This document shows positions 40,282 through 53,700 of a stretch of 64,000 bases of DNA, piece after piece (within the stretch, counting starts at the first letter, position 1; the number at the start of each line of letters is the position of its first letter). The position numbers and the translations under genes were made by a program. Source of the stretch: Ectocarpus siliculosus. Taxonomy: Eukaryota; Sar; Phaeophyceae; Ectocarpales; Ectocarpaceae. The stretch covers positions 5,685,775 through 5,749,774 of the forward strand of contig FN649741.1 of assembly GCA_000310025.1 (NCBI GenBank). The letters run 5' to 3'. The notes below the pieces were generated by a model. It did not search any database. It was not told the DNA's origin and saw only the letters and a program-made list of their open reading frames with translations.

Positions 40282-43200
40282 CTACGTCATGGTGCCTTTC
40301 CCACACAAGAATATCGTTGTTCGTCGCTCCTGTGGAGCCGCTTCCAGCACGATCTCGCCAGCCGCTGTGCTGACCAGTCTTGTTCGTCCCTTAACAACCC
40401 GCACCCCCAACACAGACAAGCCGGCCGCCGCTACACTCTGAGTCACATACTTTCTACGATGACTCCACCTTCCGGTGAACTTCAAGTCAAACGCCCGCAC
40501 ATTCCCGCCAGCATTTGCTCCGCCCGACCCATCGTCAATAGCGTCTAACGCATCCGCGTTGAACGCAACCAGCCCGCCTGGCCTCGTGACGGCCGCGATG
40601 GCCCGGAACAAGTCGCCTAGGTCGCCGAAGTACGGCACCATGTCGGCCGCCACTACGAGGTCGAAACTGTTCGGCAGCATCGTGTTCACAACAGCGATGG
40701 CGTCTCCATGCTGGATGCTATCATATGACCCTTCTCGTAACGCGTGCTTGATGGCTCTCTCCGAGAGGTCGACTCCTGTGATGAAATTGGCGAGTTGTTT
40801 CAATTCGCTCCCCATCGTACCTCGCCCGCACCCGAGGTCAAGGATGTCCAACCACTGCAGCCCCCTCCTACCCAATCCGTCTGTCGGCAAGCCGAGAGCG
40901 GCCTCAATCATCGATCTCATGTTGGGTGCCACGCGATCGAATATGAGCCCGTGCACGTCATAAAACATGCCACGATCGCCGTTTGATCTTCTTGCCTCCG
41001 CCAGAGGCCCTGGAGACTCTGAAGAGTCGGAATCTTCCGCACTTGCAAGAGCGGTCCTCTTTGCCTGTGACTCCAAGAACCCGTTCTTTCTAACTTCCAG
41101 GTCGAACAGATCGGCAACATAGGCCGTGGGGGCCCGAGAGGGTCGCAACGATTTGCTGTGCAACGCCGCGGTGAGGTAGTCCATCTCTGCCGCCTTTGTG
41201 GGCGACGATCGTGCCTGAAATGTGTCAAGTAGTAACGTTCATCAGTCAGGGGCATCCTCTGGAAGACGAAGTCCAAATCTGGCTACATGTCGGGTGGTGG
41301 CGAACGGGTGCAAGGAGCATGTTGTGCCGGGCAATTCATTGCCTTTGCGTTTATGACCCAGAGCCGCTGGAACAACTTAGAAGCGTCGCGTAACGTTCGA
41401 ATTTCGAATTTTACACCCACGTACTAGCAGTAAACGCGCCGCAACCTGCTCGAAGGGTTGGTTATAACTACCGAGCGCTCATTACCCTCGGTCCTCACCT
41501 TTTTGTAGGTCGCTAGAGCTTGCGAGAAGTCACACAGCTCGTGGTACGCGTAGCCGAGTTGCACCAACGTCCCGATATCCCTGAGATCAAATCAAGACAA
41601 AGAAGGAACATGAGTCAACTTGTATAACGTGCGTCGCGTTCACTACGATACACAGAAATCGGGGAGCCGAACTGAAGAGAAGTAGAGCCAGAAATGTGGC
41701 GTAATCCCCGAGACGCCAAGGCATTCGCAAGGACAAAGGTATTGCCATGGGACCAACCCGCTCCACCGAAGAGCGTCTACAACGGAAGCTCGAGGTGGAA
41801 GCTACTGGTACACGACTTCAGCTGCAACTTGCTCACAATGCATTGCTTCGCTCCCGGTTTCCACGCAAAGTATCACGCAAGTATCACACCACTCACGTTG
41901 ATCGCTGGGCGATGATACTCTTGTACTGTCGTATTGCCTCTTCTACGGATCCCATATCTCGGAGGGTGTTGGCCAACAACTCCTGGGCTTGAGTCAAGTC
42001 CGGAACCAAAGCTGGCGAATTGAAGAAACAAACAGCATCGCACGCCATAAACCGGAGTTCGCGTTAATTCGCAACATATTTGCACCGGCGGCCAGCCATG
42101 TACAGTTGTCATCACGACAGTATCCCAGTTGTACGCAAACCGCGAGTTTGAAGAGGTATGCGTTGGCACAAGTTTCACGTCAATCATCACTCTACGGGAA
42201 TACCAGGGAGGTTACCTTCTGTGTGTAAAGGCACACAAAGATGAAGACGAAAACGTCCCTCCTACTCGTAGTGGTGGAAAGAAATTGGATCAGCACTGCA
42301 GCTGTACAAAGCAGCCGATATCCACACACCCCCCGTCTCATTGAGACCTATTAATATAATATGTCGACATCCTTTGGCAGGGTGCCGTGCGAACGACACG
42401 GCTCGGATACCTTCCTTGCCGTCATATTTCAATCAAGCGTGAGGTTCGTGGTTACATTATTAGTCAGGTTCGCCCACCGTGCTTTGCACGTGAAATACCG
42501 TTTGGCTTGTAAATGGGTCATTGAAATAGATCACCCTGACGATCGTGCTGCGTAGATGGATCCATGATTTTCAACAGGATGTTCCTTTCTCCGGACCTCT
42601 TCGGTACTAAAGGGCGAAGAATCTTCGTAACGAAGAGTCCGGTGGCAGAAAACTGATTCGTCCACGGCGCTGCAGCTGTGCCCTCTTGCGGCATACATTC
42701 ATGAGCTCTTCCCCTTGATGTGGCTCTAGGAGTGTATAAAGTACATCCGCCGCTTATCGTCATCAGCGCTTGCATGTTGCAGATCTTCGCACGATACATT
42801 TGCGGTGAAAGTGCACATGACCTTGTACACAAAAGGAAAACACTCCTGCGGGGGTGCGAGGCTCTATTGTTTTCGGAAAAAACACGACAACGAGAAACCT
42901 TGCGCACGTACACAACTGGGGCCTACCATTCACACCCACCTTCAAATGGATACCCAAACCAGAGCGCGAAGCAGTTGTCACTTCGACAGAAACAAGCTCC
43001 CCAAAATAGTTGAAATCGTGGACTACTGCTGTTCGTAGCACATTGTATGGCTAAGCTCGTCTAACACTCACCGGTGGCCAACTCGAGGTGCCCCACAGCT
43101 TCCGAGTGGTTGTGACTGTCAAGCAAGCTCATTGCCACCTGTGTGCACATGATCATCAGGCCGGCAGGAAAGAGTGTGTGACAAGTGCATATGTACATGT

Positions 43201-45636
43201 TCCACGGTCACCCATTTTGAAAGAGAACTGGCAATTACTAATCGGTAGGTTTTTCGGCGCCCATCTATGGAGCCCGAGACCTTTGACTTCCCCCACACCA
43301 CTTGCCTGTACATGTGCGTCTGCCACCTCATCGGGGTCCTCGTCTTGTTGCAACGAGAGGACTTGCAAGTATGTTTCCACAGCATCATCGGAATACCCTT
43401 CCTCGGTCTGCACTTGTCCTAAGCTCACCAGAGTCGACACCTGATTCCGAATCAGCGTTACCAGTGACTTCGAATCAGCGTTACATCATGTATTATACAC
43501 ACTGCGAACTTGGAAATTGCTCTGGTCTCACAAATAGTACTTCACCCTCCCAACCGCCCCGCATGGGGGATGTCCTGCCTTACCTTGTACTCCCTGTCGT
43601 CGTACAGGTCTGCAGCCCGCCCATAGTGCCAAAGGGCTTCACCTTTCCTCTCCGCTAGAACCAGTGCTTCGCCCAGCAAAACATGCCTCTCAGCCGTTTC
43701 TTCGATGTTGACAGCGCGCTCGTACAGCGAAGCAGCCTGGCGTAAGCACCCAAGTGTTTTTTTTAGCCTTTCATGATGCTTTCATTATGGTATTGATATG
43801 CTGCTCCACAATAAGCCAAGCATTCTAGATATTCAAAACACGCAGCAGCGGTGCCTCTGCCGATGCTGCAAGACAAGGCGTGCTTGCCCTGAAAGAGCGT
43901 AGGCGGCGTCTGGCAAGGTGCCTCTATCAAAAACCCAATGATTGTATGCACTCAGTTATCTTTCACGTAACAGTGTTGTAATATATTTTTCGAAATTTTC
44001 CGGCACTGTCGCCACTACAGCCCACCACCGTCACGTATGAAGGCACCTCCAAGTAGCTGCGGTCCTGATAAGTCCTCCACGTTCAAGAGACAAAGGAAAA
44101 TGAGGGTTTGTTGGAAAAGTACGTCCTCAGTAATCAGGTTTTTGTCGACGTGGGATTTTTTTCCCATATCGTCCCCGGGCAAGCGGCGTCGCGTACGTAC
44201 AACCACCTGGCGCCACCCTGGGTCTACGTGCGCTGCTGAAACAAGACCACACAGTACACATCTAGTAAATAAACGCTGTTTGCCAGTTTTCCGCCATTGT
44301 TTCGCAGTCTGTGCTTTTTACGAGGGTCGCACCACACGCTGACTTGTAGGCAGTTCTGGTTGAACAGAAGGATTTGGAGGACGCATCAGTATATGACTTG
44401 GGGCCGTGCGACTTGGACCAAACGGTGGGCACACAAGCTGGTGTCGGTGGCTTTCTGTAGCATCCACGACATCTAGGGTTCATCCCTCCTGGACGGAGAT
44501 GTCGGCAAACATGAAACGTGCATCTGGGCCCTCTTCGCAGTATTTTGCCAAGAGGATCTTCGCCAGGGGCTCCGCAACCCAAAGACATCGAAAAGTGGTG
44601 GTAGGGAGAAAAAAAACGATAGCGAGACAGCGAGGAGAGATGTTTGGGGCCTGATATCATGTGAGGGGACAGGTCCGGCTACCGTAACAATGAACACTCG
44701 TTGTGTCTCGCACGTGCAGCTGGCACCCTCGAAGTGGCACCTGCGGTTCAAGCTCTATGGGTTAAGCTGCACCACTGGTGCCACGTGCCTTTCGACGCAT
44801 GTAGTGTTGCCCTAAAGTTTGGCGATGGTTCGCAAGGCGTTCCGATTTTTGGCAACACTGCTTGTCCCCTACTGTAGCAGCAAAGAAAAAAATCCCGGCA
44901 AAACAACACTGGCAATTCCACAGCGGGCACGGGGTACCTTGTCGAACGCTCCGTCTTCTGACAGTTCCAAAGCTCGAGCCACGTACGTCTCCGGCGTTTG
45001 CATCAGCTCTTGAGTGTGTAGGTTGAACGGCAATGCTGCCAGTAGACCCACCAACACCAGGGAGAAGAAGCATTCACAGTTGAGCCAGCTCACCAACTCC
45101 GCGTTATCCAACTCAGCTCCGGCGTTCGGGCTTGAGGCCGCTCCTGTTCCGCACGTCAGTCGCAGAGATGTGTGAAAAGGAACAAATCGTATGTAGCCAC
45201 CAACGTATTTTGACTTGCCGGACGCCGCGGTCGTTGGTCGCAGCTGTAGGTACACCGCAGTTTAGTCTAGATCCATATCACCATGCATACTGCTGTACGT
45301 ACACACCGATATTAACGCCAACATTGAGGGGTAGCCACGTGAGCACGTCACTTGGCATCTTCGTGTCGGTGGATCAAAAGAAAATACACCAAAAAGAAAT
45401 GCACACAGGCAGAGGAACCCCCTCTGTTTCAGATGCTGTGTGAAGGAGACGTTGCACTATCTATGTAGTACATGGTATGCTGTAGACTGCCGAATAGTGA
45501 GCTCACCTTGCGAACCAACCGTGTTCTGTCCCGGTGAACGACCTGCACCTCCCTGGGCCAGCTGTCCCTTGACAACCACTTTTTCTCCTGCTGATGGTCG
45601 CGTTCGCTTAAGCCCTTTCAAAGCGCCACGCGCCAT
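40282..45636 (-). CDS. TPR-repeat SAM-dependent methyltransferase (COG4976-like)
   Basis: The last exon (41214-40282, 310 residues) is a class I methyltransferase: motif I ILDLGCGRGTMGSEL, then GVDLSERAI, then FDLVVAADMVPYFGDLGDLF, then VTRPGGLVAFNADA. Upstream exons carry tetratricopeptide repeats: 43736-43584 (AASLYERAVNIEETAERHVL), 43440-43306 (EEGYSDDAVETYLQVLSLQQ), 43138-43072, 41987-41897 (ANTLRDMGSVEEAIRQYKSI) and about 41580-41500 (LGYAYHELCDFSQALATYKK). The start is proposed at 45636 (exon 45636-45507, MARGALKGLKRTRPS), joined in frame to 45008-44938 (ELMQTPETYVARALELSEDG). The region 43737-44937 should hold at least one more exon that I could not fix, and the frame across 41500-41580 is not settled. 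The TPR-plus-methyltransferase plan matches bacterial 'predicted methyltransferase with TPR' proteins; the substrate is unknown. Confidence 0.8.
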
Positions 45637-47715
45637 AGCTCACGTGGGGCTGCAGCAGCGGCGACAGCAATCGATGCTGATCGCTGCTATTACTGAGCTG
45701 ATCGCTCCTATTATATCTATTTTCTGTGCTGCCTATATTCACAAACTGCCGTGCCTTGGAGTCTACAGCAGCGTTCGCACTATACACTTGACGTTGATAA
45801 ACCGTAAAGATTCACCAGCTACACAGGAGAAACAGAGCGCGGTACCTCAATACGGTCTCTGTCCCTGTCCCTGTGCACCAAGCAGCGTCCGTGTAACGCA
45901 CCGCACGGGACTGTCGGGGAGGGGCACCGGCGAATCCGAGATCGGGGGGTAATTATATGCACGAGTCCAGCCCTCTGCCACATCCATAAAATAACCCATG
46001 TGCACATGTGGTACATGACATGTTGGATTAGAGTCTAATTTGCAGCATTGGTCGTTGTTAGAAGTGGTCCATATCATATCTGTTTGCGAATGTTGGTGTT
46101 CGTTTGATTCGCATCAATCGTGCAATACGACTGGCCGGACAACGGGGAAATAAATACTCCCACCGGGTGTGTGTAGTCGTGTGTAGTCTATTGCGTTATT
46201 TGACGATCGATGATGGTTGGTACGTTTCAGTGTGGGTGCGCACATAGAGCGACACCGTGAATAAAAACTTCTAGTCTACGAAGTATAATTATTTCGAATA
46301 GCTTCCCTTCTTGATGGCCTGCCCGCCGGCTTCCCTGACAGGGAGAATGGCGGGCAAGGAGAGTGAGAGAGTGGGTGGGTGTGCTCAAAAAGAAAATCTG
46401 AACGAAGAAGACCAACCAAGTGAACATGTAAAGTCAGTGCCGATGTTTACACTGCTGTGTCTAACACAGATGATCTGGATAGATTCGGGCGATTGTCAAT
46501 TGCAATGATGGCTTTGGTTGGTTGTTCTTCTTCATTGTATGTCCACGGGACCATTCTGACAGCACTTCAGACAGCAGCTGCATGCCCCGAGCTTGTTGTG
46601 CACCATACACCATGATGTTATTATTTTGTACAGACAGCACTTCAGACAGCAGTACGCCGTAGTAGTCGACAAACATTCATTTTGGTGAAGTGCGGGACAA
46701 GGGGGGTGATGCCGCCTGCTGTAGTCGAATTGTAGTGTGTGTGGGTGTGTAGTTCAGTTGTGAGCTCGCAAACGTGATGCAGGGATTGTAGGTGTACCTC
46801 CTCGGGCTTGTGTACCCTTTTCTTGCTAATAGTGTGCGTGTTCTTTAGATCTTCTGATCGCTTTAGCATTTTTGTGACCACGGGCCGAGTCTTTGCTAGA
46901 TTTTGGGATTAGCAACTGACACGAGATTAATGTGAAGAAAAACAAACAACAACAACAACAAGTCAAAGCACGATTTCTCACTCCCTTTCACCTCCCTTTT
47001 TTGGGGACTGGTTTGTTCAGCAGGAAGCTGTGCTGCCATCCGATTTCCTCATCGATGACGGCAACATCCAACCCCCCCCCCCGCGAAAGTGCTATTCATC
47101 ACTTCTTCGTCGAGAGGACACCGAATGTTGCATGCAAGCAGTGTTGGTTTCGAACAGTGCACCGGACTGACTTTGTAACGTTTAGAATGCGCCAGCACGT
47201 GACATGTTGTGTTCATGGGGCAAATTTCGATAGCGTTTCATGTGGAAGTTGGTTCTTTTAAAATAGGGTTTCGGCGAGCGAGGTGAGACTGCTGTACTGT
47301 AGTTGCCTGCCAAACAGAATCAAATTACCCGAACCATGGATAGTCAGCCTGTACTGATCATTTTCCTCGTTCATCACATGAAATGTTTGAGTAAACACGA
47401 TCAATTCACATAAAACACGGGCACGAGGCCAGACAAAACACACAAGCAATACACCACCGCACTCGAACACAATTATTGCTTGAAACAGCCCACGAACAAC
47501 TCATCCGTCGTTGATTTTTAGAAGCAAATACACAAGGGGCTATGTAATCCAAATCCTCACGAGGCGCAACTCTCCTTGCGTGGTTGCAAAACACGCTAGC
47601 TGACCCAGATTTCATGTGGTCGTGCGTGTTTCGTTGACCCCACTGGTGGCGTGGACACATGTTCGCTGTTACAGCGCGAGGTCTCTCGGTTCAGCCTACG
47701 ACGTGCAAATCTAAT
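45637..47715. other. Intergenic, methyltransferase to ATP-citrate lyase
   Basis: These 2.1 kb lie upstream of one minus-strand gene and downstream of another, the only place where adjacent genes share a strand. It holds a doubled gtgtgtagtc near 46167-46188 and a CAA run near 46946-46961. An open frame at about 47023-47170 after an acceptor-like site has no partners. No gene is supported. Confidence 0.45.
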
Positions 47716-50700
47716 TTAGTTTACTGATTGGTAAGAGATGTCGTCCCAAGGGTGGCGGTAGAGAGGCTGCTTCAGCCGCTTTTGGTCGAGGTAGTGGCCG
47801 ATGAAGCCCACCGATCGGCCCAGCACGAACATGCCGTTAAGGCAGCCGTTGGCGATCAACTCGTCCGCCTGAACACCGAAACAAAAGAAAAACAGCACAA
47901 GACATGTCACACCAAGAATTGGTTGGTACAAGGCTCCCCTTGGAGTTAGGTGGCTCGCCTCCCGGGGGCTACGCAAGAGGACTTGGCTAATGTCATCGCG
48001 GTCACATCGCTGCCATCTCAACGTCATGTTCGGTAGTGCCGATTTCGCGTACGGCTTGCGGATGTTGCCTGGAAGTTGCATCATGTGCGGGGTATCTTTT
48101 TTCTCGCCATGATTTTTCCGGTGTGCGTGGGTTAAGTGTGTGGTGCAAGGTCCTACTGTCTGTTGCGTTTGATCAGTCACTGATATATTTGTGTTCATTG
48201 CGCAGGATCCTAAAAGTCTCCACAGTTTTTATGCAACCCAGTTTTTGTTTTACTCCTTGCCAAGGCTTCCTTGTTGCGGAACACGTCCCCGGGGTATACA
48301 GCCAATTTTTTTCAACCTTGGGCGTCAACCACAAGCGCCACGGGTGGCTGGCGGTCTTCGGCGTGCGCAGTCATGTACAGACGATCCCCCTGCATGACCC
48401 TGAGAGAGAAATGTGAGAAAAGACTCGCTTCCACCACCGAAAAATGGCCCGAAGCAAGAACACAGGCGAAAGGGTACATACACATCGAAGGCAGAGGGCA
48501 CGCATGCTACTTTTCCTCACCTCTTCCTGCGTGAACGCCCCGCACGAACGGAGGAGGTCAACGAAGCACGCCGCGATGCACCCATCGACGTTGAGGATAA
48601 GCGTCTCCCTCTTCTTGGTGGTGACCTGTTGGGGAAGTTCATGTGCCGTGTACATTCAGTGTTCTGTATGTTGTACGAATTGTCACCCAGGTTCGTCGGA
48701 TCAACCTTATCCAAACAACGACACAGCGTACAAAATATCAAAACAACGCATGTTCCTATGATTTTCCAGTGGTCACCATTAAAGTGGATTCGTACATGCC
48801 ACCAGGACACATTTTGACTGTAGCAGCGATTTCCCACATGATGCGTCTGCGATATACAGTGTTTGAGTATCTGAACGACACGCGAGATATCGCCTACTGT
48901 AATCCCACCTGCTCGACGGCCAAAGCGAAGTCCAGGACCTTGTTGTTCTTGAAGTGCTTCAGAGCATATTCCTTGATGATTGTCACACGCATGTCTGGGT
49001 TGCTGAGAGACTTGATGCGGTGCCCGATGCCCATGATGAGCTTGTTCTGCTGGCGCATGCGCTTCACGTACTCAGCGGCGTCGGCTCCCTCGTCAGCACC
49101 CTGCATTGATACGGCACGGCAATGACGATGAACTCAGAGCTCTCACCACCCAACTCCGCGCGTTTGCAGAGCGATGCTTTGTCAAGTGACACCGACACGC
49201 ATGTCAGCGGATCTAAAGACCCATCGCGAAACCAAACATACCTGGGTGAACATCTCCGCGGCCTTGTCCAGCGCCCCCCCGAATCGGGGGCCGATGGTCA
49301 AAAGACCAGAGCACAGCGCCGACACCAAATCCTTCCCGGCCCTTGCTGTCACGATGGTGTTGTGGGCACCAGACACCGCCGGTCCGTGATCGGCCGTCAC
49401 CTGAATGCACGTGGGCAAGTTTGGGAAGAATACAGACGGAAGCGGACAGGCTACGTTGGTCGTCGCCAACCTCACAATAGACAAACAATAGCCATGTAGC
49501 TCGTGGAGCGGGCGTGTAACCGCGATTACCCCAACCCATCACATTTCTGCTAGAACTGGGTGCAGTTCGGCACAAAGGCATCCATCTCACCATGAGGATC
49601 ATCTCGATGAACTTGGTGGCGTAGTCGGGGAGCCGACGGCGGAACCACAGGAGCGAAAGCACACCACCCAACCCGATGTCGGCCGAGAAGACTTCACTGA
49701 TCGGCATCCCTGCGTAGCTGCAGTGAATCGTGCGGGAGGAAACATTCGTGTCATGGATTGTTTGGCGCGGGCATTTTCGATATCAAAATAGGGCCCATAC
49801 TGTACTACCCTAACAATGGCTGACGTTCCCCCTCGTTGCGTAGTTGCCGGGGTCATGCCGTCATCCTGTTTCGAGCGGACGGGAAACTGACCTGAGCTCA
49901 TCTCCGCGGTCGTCCGAAATAGATGAGATGAAGTTGGCAGGCTTCCTCACGAGACCAAGGCGCTTGGCCCACGTGTAGTCCATAGGCACCTTTGGCACAG
50001 GCGGTTCCACCATAGCCTTCACCAGGCCCTTCTCGAGCAAGCTGTATGTCGATATCCGCGAGGGGCGAGTTCACACACACCCGGGGGGCGGGACAAGCGC
50101 AGGGTTCCAGGTGTGAAAAATGCAGCGCATTGATGGGATAATTTTTTACGTCTGAGGTTACAACACTTTCTGCATCGCACTCCCAAGAAATACAGCTTCT
50201 GTGTCTGCCGCGCTCGGAGGGCCTCACACTTACCCGTCGAAGACTTCTTTGATCTTGGAGGGGAACTCGTCGAACGAGACGGGGACCACCGCACCAGCCG
50301 CGGCTAGGGCTGCGTTCTTGTCTGCCGCGGTTTCACCCTGACCGCGCGCACAAGCTCCTGCGTGGCCGAATTGCACCTGATGAAGCCAAACCAAGTCGAC
50401 AGCACAATAACGTTTTCGGGTTCACATGCCACTCACGAGAGAGATGAAGAGAAACACGGCCACGCGGCACAAATGCGTAGACGACGAAATGCTACAATGA
50501 CAATCCAGCCAACATAGGATCAGAGCGATTGGGTGACCATCTTCATTAGTCGACAAGAACGCCTTGATCTTGCAGGATTGCTGTAGTCTCACCTCGAAGG
50601 GGAAGATGGATGCACACGTGCCGATGCACCAGGCCACGACGGGCTTGGTGATACGTCCGCTCTTGAGCGCATCGCAAACGTCGTACTCGTCAGCTCCTCC

Positions 50701-53700
50701 AACCTCGCCAAGCAGGACCAACATCTACGATGGAGACGAGACGAACAACAAAAGAAAAGGTGCGCAACGAAAAACAAAATATTTCAGGCCTTAATAATTT
50801 ATGAAGCCGTGGAATTCGGGTCATTGGGGTGCACTTCGCGGCTACAACAATACTCTTGAAATAAGTCCCATCGATCGATGACTCGGGGCAACAGGTTGGT
50901 CCGGAGTTCGGTCAGAAGAATACGACAACCACAATGCACCCCGACTTGCAGTGTACGCATCAGTTTTGTTAATTGTGAACATCCGGAACATCCCTTTGTG
51001 TCATGCACAACTTGTCTCACCGACACTGTCGGGTTGTCCTGGTACCGCAAGAGGTGGTCGATAAACCGGGTGCCTGGGTAGCGGTCTCCGCCGATCGCCA
51101 CCCCCTCGAACACGCCATCGGAGTTGCGCGCGATGATGTTGTTGAGTTCGTTCGACATGCCGCCACTCTTCGACACGTACGCGACGGTTCCCGGTCGGTA
51201 CAGCTGCGAAAAACAAAACACGAAACGAAGAAAAGTCTTACAGTTACAGCGAGTTCAGCCTGCGCGGCTAACGAGAACGTATTTCATAGGCGCACATGCG
51301 CAGACATCGCCAAACAACTATCCGACACATACCTTGGACATGACGATGTTGTCCAGCATACCACCAGTGTTACCGATGCGCATGCATCCCGGCTTGATTC
51401 CACCGACGGTGGCCGGCCCGATCAGACCAACCTGGTGATTGGGTAGCCACGAACGGTCATGAGGAGGCAATACTAAGCATCAAATGGAAGTGGAACAATG
51501 CGCTTCAAATGCTACCACCGGGGAATCCAACCAAGGACGGGAGTCAAGAAGGTAAGGGGTATGTGGGTGATAGACGCAGAAACGTCGCAGATGTTTCGAT
51601 CAGCTCCAAACCGTGAAATTCACCTTCTTCTCGTCGGCAGCCTTGATGATTTCGCGGGTCTGGCTTTCCGGGACTCCCTCGGCGATGATAGCCAGAGTCT
51701 TGATCGTGTCAGAGTAGTTGAGGGCGTCCATAGTTGTCTCGTACACGGAACGGAAAGACGAGAAGTTGACCATGACCGACACGGTCGGGTGTCGCTTCAC
51801 CGCCTCGGCGATAGACGTGTACACCGGGATGAGGGTTTCCGCCTGCGCCATGTCGTATCGTAGCAAGGGTGAGTCAAACACGCGTTCGGGGATCGGAAGC
51901 CAGATTGCTGAGGAGGGCATCACGTGGAGCGAGGGCTGTTGAGAGGAAAAGAAAATGCTGCAACTTCTCCGGGACCAGTTGTCCCATCTGAGACAGGCAT
52001 CTTTCGATTTCCGTGGGACATGGCACAAGGCTTGAGAAAAGGTGCGACTACGTGAGCATACGCGTGACGCTGTAAGTCATTACCAGCACAGATCGCTCAC
52101 CGTTCCCCAGTAGAACTTGATGTAGTGGTTCCCAGAGAAAGGGAACACCATGCACGCCACCGACGGCTTTTCCCTCTTGCACATGAAGTCGAAGTCCAGC
52201 ATGCCCTGCCGCCAGACCACCACCACACATACGACCGTATTATTAGACCCATTCCACAACAACCTTCAACTTGTCATCGAGTTCTACTGTCGCCCGACGG
52301 CGATGAACATGTTCTGGAGCAATCTCTGCCGTATGCATACACACCTGCACGGCGCGGTTTTGGAGGCCGTAGACGATGGCCGTCGTGTCCGGGGCGAAGT
52401 TTTGGACAGTGTGTTCCGAGGATGCCGTGGTACCATTGGGCGCGCTCCTGACGTCAAGTTGGAGGAAAGTTATACATTTTGCAAGTCAGAGGTGAGAGGC
52501 AGCCAGCCCCATGCATCATCTCCAAGATATTCGATTAACATACAACCTCCGTGCGGCACGACATGCAGCAGTACAACCTGCACACCATCTGAATCACAGC
52601 GTGAAAGCTCCCGAAATTGCATCGCGCATTGTACTAATCTAATCGTCTCACTCTTGAGCTGCAGGGGCGTCGCCTGACCCGGCCGATGGTTCCACTTGAG
52701 CCTCGGCGGCAGTGGAAGGAGAATCCTTCTTAACAGTGGCCGGTTGTTCCTGTGCATTCCACAACATCGCGGTAATGGGGAAGGGGACAAGAGCAGACTA
52801 CGGTGTTAGCCAGGGCCAAGGCAGAGACGATATACAGCAGTCTTGGCCGTATTCTCCCCCATGCAACCATGCACGGATGTATTGCGTCGTCGGCTCCTGC
52901 AGATGGACACCGAAAGAGCAAAGCGTGGCTGGCGCATGTCGCCGTACCGACACAAAGGAGATGGGTGCCTGGCAGGACAAAAAGCCGCAATTGAAACTAC
53001 TCGCCGCATCCGAGTAGCTTCAAATTACAACTTACGGCTAGGTGGTGGTCATTTCACCTGCTCAGGCACTTGGTCAAACTCTGGCACAGTAGCTCCATCC
53101 ACAAGCCCCAGTGCCATCGGAACGACAGCAGTGATGTGGGTCTCCGGGCCGTACACACGGATCGGTACACCGATGGACTCTCCGGTCTCACGGATCTTAC
53201 GCAGTCCCTGTGTTTCACCAGAATCATGATAAACACGCGGCAAGCGGACACACGAGTGTGAAACAGGCTGCGAGCACCTGTAATTCCGGGATAATTGGTC
53301 GAGCAGATACAGCGGAAAGTAGGCATCACAGGCGGCGCAACGGTCTCTACAGGCAAGTACCGCAGGGCTATGCATAGCTGCACACTTAACAACACGGGGA
53401 TCTCTACATACCTCTTGGTAGTTCGGGCCCGCTCGTCGGACCCAGATGGAGATATTGCCGTCGCGGAGCTCTTCCGCGTACTGCTTGAGCGCTGTGATGA
53501 TGCCAGTGAACGTGGCCGCGACGTCCGTGAAGTTGGCAATCCCTCCTCCAATGATGAGCACCTGGACACGGGCGTGTCAACATGTAAATCAAATTTGCCA
53601 TATACTTAGCCGTCTCGTCTGCTGTGAAATATACGTCTCAACGATTGGGATTTGATGTACAACAAAGGAACGCATGAAAAAAGTTTTGTTACGAGTCCCT

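Noticed and set aside
44480-44600. Minus-strand frame LAKILLAKYCEEGPDARFMFADISVQ as a methyltransferase exon
   Set aside because: The composition is suggestive, but I could not find a donor and acceptor that join it in frame to 44938 or 43736. The real exon in this interval is left open.
47023-47170. Open frame after ttgttcag (QEAVLPSDFLIDDGNIQPPP...)
   Set aside because: It has no linked exons, a C-run inside it, and a frame that decays into low-quality composition. It could belong to an unseen plus-strand gene, but the support is too weak.
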